Assembly (NCBI GenBank): GCA_030840415.1 | Contig: JAVEEO010000366.1 | Coordinates: 1-16,426 of the forward strand | Reading direction: 5' to 3' | Source: Pseudonocardiales bacterium | GTDB lineage: Bacteria; Actinomycetota; Actinomycetes; Mycobacteriales; Jatrophihabitantaceae | Length of the DNA stretch: 16,426 bases | Part shown: positions 7,776-15,249 of the stretch, one piece after another | How the letters are laid out: each line of letters opens with the position of its first letter | Numbering within the stretch: the first letter of the stretch is position 1 | The notes under the pieces: model-generated | The model's database searches: none | Seen by the model: the letters and a program-made list of their open reading frames with translations, nothing else | What the model was told of the DNA's origin: nothing | Program-made: the position numbers and the translations under genes

Positions 7776-8960
7776 GTGAAAGCACTTACCTGGCAAGCCA
7801 ATCAGAAGGTCGAAGTCATCGACGTGCCGGATCCGCGGATCCAGGAGCCGACCGACGCCGTCATCCGGGTCACCTCGACCGCGATCTGCGGTTCGGACCT
7901 GCACCTGTACGGCGTCCTCGGCCCCTACCTCAAGCCGGGTGACGTCCTCGGCCACGAGGCGATGGGCATTGTCGAGGAGGTTGGCTCCGACATCACCAAT
8001 CTCAAGCCAGGTGACCGGGTGGTGGTGCCGTTCAACATCTCCTGCGGTTTCTGCTGGATGTGCTCGCGAAAGCTGTACTCCCAGTGCGAGACGACCCAGG
8101 TCCGCTCGGAGGGCAAGGGCGCCTCGCTGTTCGGCTACACCTCCCTGTACGGCTCGGTGCCCGGCGGTCAGGCGGAGTACCTGCGGGTTCCGCAGGCCCA
8201 GTTCGGCCCAATCAAGGTTCCGCACGACACCCCGGACGAGCAGTTCCTGTTCCTGTCCGACATCCTGCCCACCGCATGGCAGGCGGTCGCCTACGCCGAT
8301 GTGCAACCGGGCAGCACGGTGGCCGTGCTGGGGCTCGGGCCGGTCGGGCAGTTCGCGGTCCGGATCGCCAAGCACCTCGGTGCCGAACGGGTGATCGGGG
8401 TGGACACCGTGCCCGAGCGGCTGGCGCTGGCCGCCCGCTACGGCGCCGAGCCGCTGGACTTCGCCACGGTCGATGACGTCGCCGCCAGCCTGATCGAGCT
8501 GGTCGACGGCCGCGGCCCCGACGCGGTGATCGACGCGGTGGGCATGGAGGCGCACGGCAACCGTCCGGTCGCGCTGGTCCAGAAGGCGACCGGGCTGCTG
8601 CCCGACGCCATCGCCCAGCGGATCACCGACAAGTTCGCCGTCGACCGGATGGAGGCCCTGCACGCCGCGATCAAGGGTGTCCGACGGGGCGGCACGGTGT
8701 CGGTCAGCGGTGTCTACGGCGGTGAGGTCGACCCGATGCCGATGATGGAGATGTTCGACCGGCAGATCCAGCTGCGGATGGGCCAGGCCAACGTGCACCG
8801 CTGGAGCGAGCAGACCCTCGAGCTGGCGCTGGATCCGTCCGATCCGCTGGGTGTGCTGGACCTGGTCACGCACCGGTTGCCGCTGGCCGAGGCGCCGGCG
8901 GCCTACGAGATGTTCCGCAACAAGGAGGCCGGTTGCATCAAGGTGGTGCTCCAGCCATGA
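7776..8960 (+). CDS. Zinc-dependent alcohol dehydrogenase, glutathione-independent formaldehyde-dehydrogenase-like
   Basis: 394-aa medium-chain dehydrogenase/reductase. Catalytic-zinc ligands are C38 (AICGSDLHLYG) and H60-E61 (GHEAMG). The structural-zinc quartet is C90, C93, C96 and C104 (SCGFCWMCSRKLYSQC). The Rossmann motif GLGPVG (186-191) and acidic D210 at the end of the second strand favour NAD over NADP. The AICGSDLHLYG signature and the long insert after the structural zinc (about 105-150) resemble the FDH/threonine-dehydrogenase-like subgroup. The true substrate could be another alcohol or an aldehyde hydrate. The GTG start has GGGGAG 5 bases upstream. The stop overlaps the ATG of the SDR gene (ATGA), so the two enzymes are translationally coupled and may act on the same carbonyl/alcohol chemistry. 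Confidence 0.93.
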   Translation: MKALTWQANQKVEVIDVPDPRIQEPTDAVIRVTSTAICGSDLHLYGVLGPYLKPGDVLGHEAMGIVEEVGSDITNLKPGDRVVVPFNISCGFCWMCSRKLYSQCETTQVRSEGKGASLFGYTSLYGSVPGGQAEYLRVPQAQFGPIKVPHDTPDEQFLFLSDILPTAWQAVAYADVQPGSTVAVLGLGPVGQFAVRIAKHLGAERVIGVDTVPERLALAARYGAEPLDFATVDDVAASLIELVDGRGPDAVIDAVGMEAHGNRPVALVQKATGLLPDAIAQRITDKFAVDRMEALHAAIKGVRRGGTVSVSGVYGGEVDPMPMMEMFDRQIQLRMGQANVHRWSEQTLELALDPSDPLGVLDLVTHRLPLAEAPAAYEMFRNKEAGCIKVVLQP

Positions 8961-9871
8961 CCGAACGCCCGGGCCGCCCGGAGGTGGTGGTGGTGACCGG
9001 CGCCTCCAGCGGGATCGGGCTGTCGGCCGCCCGCGCCTTCGCCGCCCGGGGTGCCTGGCTGGTGCTGGCCTCCCGCAGCGCCGACCGGCTCGCCGAGGTG
9101 GCCGCGCTGTGCCTGGCCGACGGCGCGGCCGGCGCGGCGGTGGTGGCCACCGACGTGTCCGACGAGCAGTCCGCAGGCGCTCTGATCGACGCTGCGGTGG
9201 CCGAGCACGGCCGGATCGACGTGGTGATGCACGCGGCCACCGTGATGGCCTACGGGACCGTCGAGGAGTTGCCCACCGAGATCTTCACGACCGTGGTGGA
9301 TACCGCCATCGAGGGCACCTTCTTCGTGGCCCGCGCGGCGCTGGCTGCCTTCCGCAGCCAGCATCGCGGCCACCTGGTGGTGGTGAATTCGCTGCTGGGC
9401 TCCATCGCCGCTCCGCAGATGGGCGCCTACGTGGTGGCCAAGTGGGGCCAGGCCGGCCTGCTGCGGGTATTGCAGCTGGAGACCCGCGACGAGCCCGGCA
9501 TCCTGGTCAGCTCGGTCTCCCCGGGTGGGGTCAATACCCCGATCTACTCGCAGGCGGCCAATGTCACCGGCCGCTCGGCCCGGCCGGCGCTGCCGGTGGA
9601 CTCGCCGGAGAAGGTTGCCGCGGCGATCGTGAGCTGCGTGGACCGTCGCCGGGCCAGGGTGTCGGTGGGGCTGGCCAATCCGCTGATCGTCGCGGGCTTC
9701 CGGCTGTTGCCCAGGGTGTACGACGCGCTGGTGACCCCGCTGCTGCACCTGGCCTCGCTCACCCGGCGGCCGGGCACCGAGCCGTCGGAGGGCAACGTCC
9801 TCAAGCCCCAGCCGGCCGGTGAGGCCGAGCACGGCACGTGGCCCGGCCCGTTGGGGTTGCCGCGCGGCTGA
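8957..9871 (+). CDS. Short-chain dehydrogenase/reductase (SDR)
   Basis: 304-aa classical-type SDR. The cofactor motif is TGASSGIG (14-21). The catalytic residues are S145 (VVVNSLLGS), Y158 and K162 (YVVAK). The usual NNAG segment is replaced by MHAAT (91-95), a variation known in the superfamily. R40 just after the second strand (LVLASRS) favours NADP(H). It has a C-terminal extension of about 80 residues beyond the core, ending in a helical hydrophobic stretch (LIVAGFRLLPRVYDALVTPLL) that may associate with membrane or a lipid-like substrate (inference). The ATG overlaps the ADH stop by 4 bases. The in-frame codons upstream (from 8933) lie inside the ADH gene, and I exclude them because the coupled ATG fits the SDR N-terminus. 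Confidence 0.93.
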   Translation: MTERPGRPEVVVVTGASSGIGLSAARAFAARGAWLVLASRSADRLAEVAALCLADGAAGAAVVATDVSDEQSAGALIDAAVAEHGRIDVVMHAATVMAYGTVEELPTEIFTTVVDTAIEGTFFVARAALAAFRSQHRGHLVVVNSLLGSIAAPQMGAYVVAKWGQAGLLRVLQLETRDEPGILVSSVSPGGVNTPIYSQAANVTGRSARPALPVDSPEKVAAAIVSCVDRRRARVSVGLANPLIVAGFRLLPRVYDALVTPLLHLASLTRRPGTEPSEGNVLKPQPAGEAEHGTWPGPLGLPRG

Positions 9872-9885
9872 CCCGCCGGGCATCG

Positions 9886-9902
9886 CCCGCGACTCGCGCG
9901 GG
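9886..9902. terminator. Possible hairpin after the SDR gene
   Basis: CCCGCG (9886-9891) pairs with CGCGGG (9897-9902) around a 5-base loop, 14 bases after the SDR stop. There is no T-tract, so it would be an incomplete terminator at best. Confidence 0.3.
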
Positions 9903-9943
9903 AGAAGTCTACCAACTGTCCGCTTTCTCCTGACCGATGTGCG

Positions 9944-9970
9944 TATCGTTGCTGTGTCCGAAGTGGACAC
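9944..9970 (+). promoter_or_regulatory. Candidate -10 box and operator before the PAS/GGDEF gene
   Basis: TATCGT (9944-9949) is a plausible -10 box, but no good -35 is seen. Just downstream, around the expected transcription start, lies a perfect 6-bp inverted repeat: GTGTCC (9954-9959), spacer GAAGT, GGACAC (9965-9970). That position would suit repressor binding. The gene start is 42 bases further on. Confidence 0.35.
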
Positions 9971-10011
9971 CGGGGGCGGGCCGGCAGGCTCGCCGATCGT
10001 GAGAGGGCATC

Positions 10012-11436
10012 GTGGCAGAGGTACCAGGCGGGCTCACCGAGCTCGCCCAGGATGCCCTGTCGTTGCTGGGAGCGACGGCAGTGGCAGTGCGCGCGGTGCG
10101 CGAGGACGGCAGCCTGGACACCCTGGCCCTGGCCGGCCGCAACGCCGCGGCGCTGGTCGCTGCCTCACCGGCTTCTGCCGGCCAGGACGAATCGGTGACG
10201 ACCGGCATCCTGGGTCGCTGGCGCCGGCGGGAGCAGGCCGGTCCGGGCGAGACCGAGAATCATCCGATCTCGGACTCCAACGGCCGGCAGCTGGGTTGGC
10301 TGACCCTGGAACGCGGCCCGGTCGAGTCCGGCCGGCTGGCCGAGACCGCGTTGCGGCTGGTGTTGGCCCAGGCCGCCGCCCTGCTGGAGACCGCGGAGCT
10401 CACCGCCCGGCTGCGCGCCCAGGACGAACTGCTGCTGGACCGGCTGGACCAGCTGCGCGCATCGGAGCAGGCGCTGCGGGTGGCCTTCGAGGAGTCGGTG
10501 GTCGGCATGGCGATGATCAGCCTCGACCCCGACGACCCCGGCCGCTACCTGCAGGTCAACGACGCGCTGTGCCGGCTGACCGGCTACAGCCGGGAGGAAC
10601 TGCTGGCCCGCCCGTTCGAGGAGCAGACCCATCCGGAGGACCGAGGCCCGACCGCCTCGGCGATGCGCCGGGCGATGGCCGGCCGGCGCACGCCGTTCCG
10701 CACCGAGAAGCGGTTCGTGCGGGCCGACGGCAGCACCTGCTGGGTACGGGTGACCGCGACGCCGCTGTTCGACGACGACGACCGGCCGCTGTACGCCCTC
10801 GGCCAGGTGGAGGACCTGAGCCAGCGGGCCGAGCACGACGTGGAACTGGCCGCCCGGCTGGATCCGCTGACCGGCACCCTCAATTCCGCCGCGCTCGAGC
10901 AGGGTCTGGTCGAGACGGTGCAGCGCGCGCACCGGATCGGCACCGGCTGCGCCGTGCTGATGGCCGAGCTACCCGGCTGGGACGAGCTGACCGCCGGCCA
11001 GGACGAGCCGGGCGGCCTGGCCGACCAGCTGCAGATCGCGCTGGCCCGCCGGCTGCAGACCACCTTGCGGGGCACTGACGTGATCAGCCGGGTGGGCGAC
11101 AACCAGTTCGTCATCATCACCGAGGAGGTGGGCGCCGAGCAGGTGGAGGCGGTGGCCGGCCGGCTCGAGCTGGCGTTGACCGCCCCCGAGATCATCGGCG
11201 GCCGGGAGTTCTCGATGTCGGCCCATCTGGGGATGTCGGTGCTGTCCGGCGAGCCCGGTGACGATGCCGGGCAGAGCGCGACGCTGCTGGCGCAGGCCCG
11301 GACGGCGATGATCCAGGCCCGTGCCGCCGGCGGCGGATCGCACGTGCTCTACCTCAGCGACGGCGCCCAGCCCGCGGTCGGGACCTCCCGCACGCTGTAC
11401 GCCCACCCGGACTGGCGGGGTCGGATCGACCGCTGA
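10012..11436 (+). CDS. GAF-like/PAS sensor with a degenerate GGDEF domain
   Basis: 474-aa soluble signalling protein with no membrane segments. The GTG start has GAGAGG 5 bases upstream. Residues 1-125 look like a GAF-type sensory fold (inference). A helical, probably coiled-coil linker (about 105-160, TAELTARLRAQDELLLDRLDQL) leads into a PAS domain at about 155-272 (FEESVVGMAMISL, YLQVNDALCRLTGYSREELL, HPEDR, VRADGSTCWVRVTATPLFD). A GGDEF-family domain follows at about 283-440, starting DPLTGTLN. The active-site signature is R360-V-G-D-N-Q-F366 where an active cyclase has RxGGDEF, so synthesis of c-di-GMP is unlikely. The RxxD inhibitory-site motif (R353-G-T-D356) stands at the usual place. 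No EAL or HD-GYP domain follows. It is probably a cytoplasmic signal receiver or c-di-GMP-binding protein. Confidence 0.88.
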   Translation: MAEVPGGLTELAQDALSLLGATAVAVRAVREDGSLDTLALAGRNAAALVAASPASAGQDESVTTGILGRWRRREQAGPGETENHPISDSNGRQLGWLTLERGPVESGRLAETALRLVLAQAAALLETAELTARLRAQDELLLDRLDQLRASEQALRVAFEESVVGMAMISLDPDDPGRYLQVNDALCRLTGYSREELLARPFEEQTHPEDRGPTASAMRRAMAGRRTPFRTEKRFVRADGSTCWVRVTATPLFDDDDRPLYALGQVEDLSQRAEHDVELAARLDPLTGTLNSAALEQGLVETVQRAHRIGTGCAVLMAELPGWDELTAGQDEPGGLADQLQIALARRLQTTLRGTDVISRVGDNQFVIITEEVGAEQVEAVAGRLELALTAPEIIGGREFSMSAHLGMSVLSGEPGDDAGQSATLLAQARTAMIQARAAGGGSHVLYLSDGAQPAVGTSRTLYAHPDWRGRIDR

Positions 11437-11442
11437 GCCGGT

Positions 11443-11458
11443 GCGCGGCTGTTCGCGC
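11443..11458. repeat. Short GC hairpin after the PAS/GGDEF gene
   Basis: GCGCG (11443-11447) and CGCGC (11454-11458) flank a 6-base loop, 7 bases after the stop codon. It has no T-tract, so it is a weak terminator candidate; such stems are common by chance at this GC content. Confidence 0.25.
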
Positions 11459-11523
11459 GCAGGTGTTCAGCGCCGGGGGTGCCGGCCGATAGGAGGTCCG
11501 ACGCCCACAGTGAGGACCTGCTC

Positions 11524-11973
11524 ATGCCGAGAGAATCCGCGCGCTCGCTTCGTGCCGGCGTGCTCGGGGTAGGTGCCCTGGGAGCGCTGCTGCTGTCCGT
11601 GCCGGCGTCGCTGTGGCTTGGTTCCGGCTCGGTGTACCCGGTGCTGCGGCCGGTCGACTCGAGCGCGCCGGCTGTCGCCTTCGACGCCGACGGCCGGCTG
11701 CTGACCAGCCCGGCCCGGCTCCGGTCGGGCTCCAGCGCCGTAGTGGTGGCATCCGGCTTCCGGGCCGGTGAGGTGATCCGGGTGCGCCGCTCGGCCGCCG
11801 AGGGCGTCGTCGGCAGCCGGGCCGACCAGCACGGCGTCGTGCGCTACCGGTTCACCGTGCCGGCGACCCCGAGGACGCAGTCGCTGGCGGTGATCGGCAG
11901 CCTGGACCAGGCCGGCCTGCCGCACCGCGCGGTGTTCCGGTTCGTCGTCAGCTCCGACCAGGCAGGCCGGTAG
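11524..11973 (+). CDS. Small exported or membrane-anchored protein with an Ig-like fold
   Basis: 149 aa from the ATG at 11524, which has GAGGA 7 bases upstream; the GTG at 11479 in the same frame has no ribosome binding site. A signal peptide or anchor covers about residues 5-32 (RSLRAGVLGVGALGALLLSV). There is no lipobox Cys. The rest carries a pattern seen in bacterial extracellular Ig-like modules: ASGFRAGEVIRVRRS, then GVVGSRADQHGVVRYRFTVPA and QSLAVIGS (a strand-loop-strand layout with an F-x-x-GE-x-(I/V)-x-V motif). It probably acts outside the membrane in adhesion or wall association, but no function is assignable. The gap to the sensor gene is 87 bases on the same strand, so co-transcription is possible. 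Its 3' end overlaps the convergent ATP-grasp gene by 26 bases. Confidence 0.75.
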   Translation: MPRESARSLRAGVLGVGALGALLLSVPASLWLGSGSVYPVLRPVDSSAPAVAFDADGRLLTSPARLRSGSSAVVVASGFRAGEVIRVRRSAAEGVVGSRADQHGVVRYRFTVPATPRTQSLAVIGSLDQAGLPHRAVFRFVVSSDQAGR

Positions 11974-13303
11974 CCGGCAGTTCGGTGAAGCAGCAGGTCG
12001 CGGTGGCACCACTCATCATGTTCACCGTGGCGTCCGGATCCCGGCTTCCGCGAAGCCACATCCCGCCGTAGCCGCGCGAGACCATGAAAGCCCCCCAGCT
12101 CAGGGTCCATTCCTCGGTACCGGTGTCGGTCGGGAACTTCTCGGGGACGGCATGGATCCGGCGCTGCAGCACGTAGGGCTGATCCATCGCAGCCTCGAGT
12201 CGTGCACGCCATTCGGCAGGCTCGGTCAGCCAGCCGGCCGCGATGCCCTGGCCGCCGTGCATCATCGTGGGTTTGAGGATCAACTCCTGCTGTTCGGCGA
12301 GGGCGTACCCGGCCAGATCCACCGTGGTACCGGCCACCGTCACCGGGCCCGGCCGCACCATGCGTGTCCAGGGCAGGATCCGGTCCAGGGCTGCCAGTGC
12401 CGCCGGTGGCCACAGCCGCCGGTTCTCCTCATCCGACAGCAGCGCCAGGGCGCCCTTGCTGCCGTACAGGTCGGAGTCCATCGGCGAGAAGATGGCGACC
12501 TCACCACGCTCGGCTGCCCGCAGCACCGGCTGGATCAGTGCGGGCCCCGCGTCGGTCAGCAGATCCTCCATCAGGAACAGCCGGTAGACGACGTCGACGC
12601 GACGCTGCCCGAGCCAGACTCCGCCGTCGGCGTACCGAAGTTGACCGAGGTGACAGGGATAGACGTCCATTCCGAACGGGGTGAGGATCGCGGCGCTGGT
12701 GCGCAGCTGTGGCTCCAGGTGCGCGAAACTGCTGGGCCAGTCCGTCAGGGCCACGGTCGGCCGGTCACCCGGGGTGACGTGGCACTCGGTGAGCAGCGTG
12801 TGCACCAGCTCCGCCAGCGGATCGACATAGCCCAGGCCGTGTTCGCGAACGAACGCGGCGACGTAGGGGTGTTCCAGCATGGCGCGGTTGAGGATCGCAC
12901 CGTCCAGACCGCCCAGCGCCGCGCCCCAGTTGACCTCCATCAACTGGAATCCGGATTCGGTCAGGTAGAAATCGGCCCGCCCCATTCGTGAGGGCGCGTC
13001 GCCGCGAGCACGCAGGATGACCTCGGCCTGGGCGGCACTGGCGCCCACCGCCCGCGCGAAGGCGCTCAGGTCGCCGCCGAAGAGCTGGTCGGGCAACCCG
13101 GTCAGCGTCGAGTACAGCTGATCGAGATCGCAGATCAACTGGCTGATCGACGCGTGGTCCAGAAAGCCGGGCCGGCTCAGGGAGCGACCCTCGTAGCTGG
13201 TGTTGGCGACCGCGTCGCGAACCCGGCTGTGTATCTCTGACGCTCCCAGGCCCAGCTCGGAGAATCCGGCGAGATAGGCCTCGGTCAGCAACGTATTTCT
13301 CAT
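11948..13303 (-). CDS. ATP-grasp ligase, apparently circularly permuted (glutathionylspermidine-synthase-like)
   Basis: 451-aa soluble protein. ATP-grasp enzymes activate a carboxylate as acyl-phosphate and join it to an amine or thiol. What is seen: R109-A-D111-FYLTESGFQLME123-V-N125, the usual 'R-x-D ... dG ... E-x-N' metal-binding strand pair. It comes before, not after, the ATP-binding lysine and Gly-rich loop (LILK344PTMMHGGQGIAAG, 341-357) and the adenine-hinge-like PYVLQRRI (376-383). This order is that of circularly permuted ATP-grasp proteins. The closing segment VNMMSGATATCCF is also typical of such families. No tRNA-, purine- or peptidoglycan-specific features are visible, so the substrates are unknown. 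The ATG overlaps the MFS stop (ATGA). The 3' end overlaps the convergent exported-protein gene. No pathway partner other than the MFS gene is present. Confidence 0.82.
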   Translation of the reverse strand: MRNTLLTEAYLAGFSELGLGASEIHSRVRDAVANTSYEGRSLSRPGFLDHASISQLICDLDQLYSTLTGLPDQLFGGDLSAFARAVGASAAQAEVILRARGDAPSRMGRADFYLTESGFQLMEVNWGAALGGLDGAILNRAMLEHPYVAAFVREHGLGYVDPLAELVHTLLTECHVTPGDRPTVALTDWPSSFAHLEPQLRTSAAILTPFGMDVYPCHLGQLRYADGGVWLGQRRVDVVYRLFLMEDLLTDAGPALIQPVLRAAERGEVAIFSPMDSDLYGSKGALALLSDEENRRLWPPAALAALDRILPWTRMVRPGPVTVAGTTVDLAGYALAEQQELILKPTMMHGGQGIAAGWLTEPAEWRARLEAAMDQPYVLQRRIHAVPEKFPTDTGTEEWTLSWGAFMVSRGYGGMWLRGSRDPDATVNMMSGATATCCFTELPATGLPGRS

Positions 13304-14652
13304 GGTGCGCCCGGCGCGGTGGCAGGAGTGGGCTCGGTGAGGATCGTGGCCGGTGGACCTTCGCCCGCTGGACCGGGTTCCGGTGCCCCGGCCGCCGGGG
13401 CGAGCACCGGTTGGGAGCCGGCCGGAACGCGCGGCTGGTCAGCAGTGTCCGGCTCGCGCATCCCGAGCAGCGCAAGGATCAGACCACACAGGCTCGCCAG
13501 CGCGCACCACACCCAGAGCTGTGCCCCCACCGCCCGGTACACCGCGACGCCCACTGCCGGACCGACCGCGGCACCGAGGCTGAACATGGTCTGCATCGAG
13601 GCGATGTAACGGCCGCGTAGGCCGGCTGGTGCGATCCGGCCCGGATAGGAGAACATCGTCGGCCCCGCCGTGATCTCGGCGATAGTCCAGACCAGCGTGC
13701 CGCCGATGAACACCACCGCTCCCCACGGCAACGCGTACATCAACTGGCCGAGGGCCAGCAACACGAAGCCGGCCGTCACGATCAGTCGCACCGGCAGCCG
13801 CTGGGTGAGCCTGGTGACCAGCAGTTCCGAGGTGATCACCACGAACCCGTTGAGCGAGATGGCCAGGCTGTACCAGGCCATCGCCAGTCCGGCATCCTTC
13901 ATCGCCAGTGGCAGCGTGCTGACGTACTGGATGTAGGCGACGCAGTTGACGAAGGTCGCCATCAGGAACAGCAGGTAGCGGCGATCGACGAGCAGGGCCC
14001 GGTAGCCGGCTGCCCGCCTTGCCGCGGCGTCCGGCTCACGGGGGCGAACCGGCTGACGCGGCAGGGTCATGATCGCGATCACCCCGTAGACAAGGGCGGT
14101 GACCGCGTCGCACCAGAACAGCAGCTCATAGGACACCGAGATCAGCAGCGCTCCCAACAGCGGCGCGGCCGTGGTGCCGACGTTGATGGCCAGCCGGTAG
14201 ATCGCGGCGATCATCACCTGCCGGTGCGCGGGAGTGAGCTCGGACAGCATCGAGGCCGCGGCCGGCCGGTAGAACTTCCCGGCTATACCGGTCAGGACCA
14301 CGGCGGTCACCAGCATCGGGTAATAGCTCAGGTAGAGCACCGCGACGAGCAAGCCGGCGAAACCTGCCATCGACGCGAAAGTGGCCGCCCGCGGTCCCAG
14401 CCGATCGGAGAACGAGCCGCCCACCAGGATGCCCACGAAGCAGCCGGCTCCGTAGCAGCCCAGTGCCACTCCGGCCTGCACCTCGCTGAATCCGCGTTCG
14501 GTCAGGAACAGCACCAGAAAGGTCTGCAGGAAACCGCCCAGTTCGTTGACCAGTACGCCGGCCAGCATTGCCCGGACCGGTAGCGGAGATTCGCGCAGCG
14601 TGATCCATACGCCGGCATCGTCGCGGGCAGCAGTGGCCCCCGGGCGTGTCAT
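13300..14652 (-). CDS. Major facilitator superfamily transporter, drug/metabolite exporter type
   Basis: 450-aa membrane protein with about 12 hydrophobic helices and a central cytoplasmic loop (about 198-222, rich in Arg/Pro). The MFS motif A is present between helices 2 and 3 (VGGSFSDRLGPR, 77-88), and a weaker copy lies in the second half (GRYIASMQTMFSLGAAVG). The sequence resembles DHA1-type exporters. A Pro/Ala-rich cytoplasmic tail (about 400-450) is unusual in length. The start ATG at 14652 overlaps the stop of a 23-codon ORF, and the stop overlaps the start of the ATP-grasp gene. Transporter and ligase are therefore made together, and the natural inference is export of the ligase product or import of its substrate. 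It is divergent from the YjbR-family gene. Confidence 0.93.
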   Translation of the reverse strand: MTRPGATAARDDAGVWITLRESPLPVRAMLAGVLVNELGGFLQTFLVLFLTERGFSEVQAGVALGCYGAGCFVGILVGGSFSDRLGPRAATFASMAGFAGLLVAVLYLSYYPMLVTAVVLTGIAGKFYRPAAASMLSELTPAHRQVMIAAIYRLAINVGTTAAPLLGALLISVSYELLFWCDAVTALVYGVIAIMTLPRQPVRPREPDAAARRAAGYRALLVDRRYLLFLMATFVNCVAYIQYVSTLPLAMKDAGLAMAWYSLAISLNGFVVITSELLVTRLTQRLPVRLIVTAGFVLLALGQLMYALPWGAVVFIGGTLVWTIAEITAGPTMFSYPGRIAPAGLRGRYIASMQTMFSLGAAVGPAVGVAVYRAVGAQLWVWCALASLCGLILALLGMREPDTADQPRVPAGSQPVLAPAAGAPEPGPAGEGPPATILTEPTPATAPGAP

Positions 14653-14720
14653 CGGACCTGCTCGAACGGGGGCCGGGCCGCCGCGACCGGCCGGCCGCGC
14701 GGTGAGGGCTGGCGTGACAT
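14649..14720 (-). CDS. Possible 23-aa leader peptide ATGA-coupled to the MFS gene
   Basis: Reads MSRQPSPRGR...PPFEQVR and ends with a TGA that overlaps the MFS ATG (sequence CGATGACA). A purine-rich AAGGAGAGG lies upstream, but GAGAGG is 11 bases from the ATG, slightly far. The MFS start itself has only a weak ribosome binding site (GAGCAGG), which gives coupling a possible purpose. The peptide is basic and Pro/Arg-rich without Cys. It may be a regulatory upstream ORF, a very small real peptide, or a chance frame in GC-rich DNA. Confidence 0.3.
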   Translation of the reverse strand: MSRQPSPRGRPVAAARPPFEQVR

Positions 14721-14868
14721 CGGCAGTAGGGCCTCTCCTTGGGTGCCGCTGTGGTTCACGATCGAGAATGTGGCGCGGTTAACGGACGATCATCACCGGC
14801 TGTCGGCTCCATACCAGTGCGCCAGCTTGCTACTGTTCGGCCCGACGCCTGCCCGGAGGAGATCGACG

Positions 14869-15249
14869 ATGGCAGTGACCGCCGAACAGATTCGCCGGGT
14901 CGCGATGAGCCTGCCGCGCACCACTGAGGGCCTGGTGCGCGACCACGTCAAGTTCCGGGTCGGTCGGATCGTGTATGTCTCCCTGTCTCCCGACGAGGCC
15001 ACCATGGGCTTCGGGTATCCGCGGGAGCAACGCGCCGCATTGATCGCAGCCGAGCCGGCGAAGTTCATGATGCCCCGCAAGTCCGATCAGAGGTATCAGT
15101 GGCTGGTGGCCCGCACGAGTGAGCTCGAGCCGGTGGAGATGGCTGAACTGGTCCTCGATGCCTGGTGCATTGTGGTGTCGAGGAAGGCGGCGGCTGATTT
15201 CCTGGCCACCTTGCCCTCGGATTGGCCGAGCGCCGTGCAGCAGTGGTGA
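14869..15249 (+). CDS. YjbR/MmcQ-family (DUF419) protein
   Basis: 126-aa soluble protein with the compact YjbR/CyaY-like alpha-beta fold. Visible features: an N-terminal helix (TAEQIRRVAMSLPRTTEGLV), the strand pair HVKFRVGRIVYVSLSPDE followed by ATMGFGYPREQRAALIAAEP, FMMPRKSDQRYQWLVARTSEL, and the C-terminal helix ELVLDAWCIVVSRKAAADFL. The biochemical role of the family is unsettled; DNA-binding or double-wing-like roles have been proposed. GGAGGA lies 8 bases before the ATG and decides the start over the open frame from 14743. It is divergent from the MFS operon across about 150-215 bases, in which I see no convincing promoter consensus. Confidence 0.9.
   Translation: MAVTAEQIRRVAMSLPRTTEGLVRDHVKFRVGRIVYVSLSPDEATMGFGYPREQRAALIAAEPAKFMMPRKSDQRYQWLVARTSELEPVEMAELVLDAWCIVVSRKAAADFLATLPSDWPSAVQQW

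Noticed and set aside
6685..7779. 364-codon plus-strand frame across the FAD oxidoreductase
   Set aside because: Arg/Gln/His/Gly-rich translation opposite a gene with intact Rossmann and FAD motifs; it also runs across the intergenic region into the ADH start.
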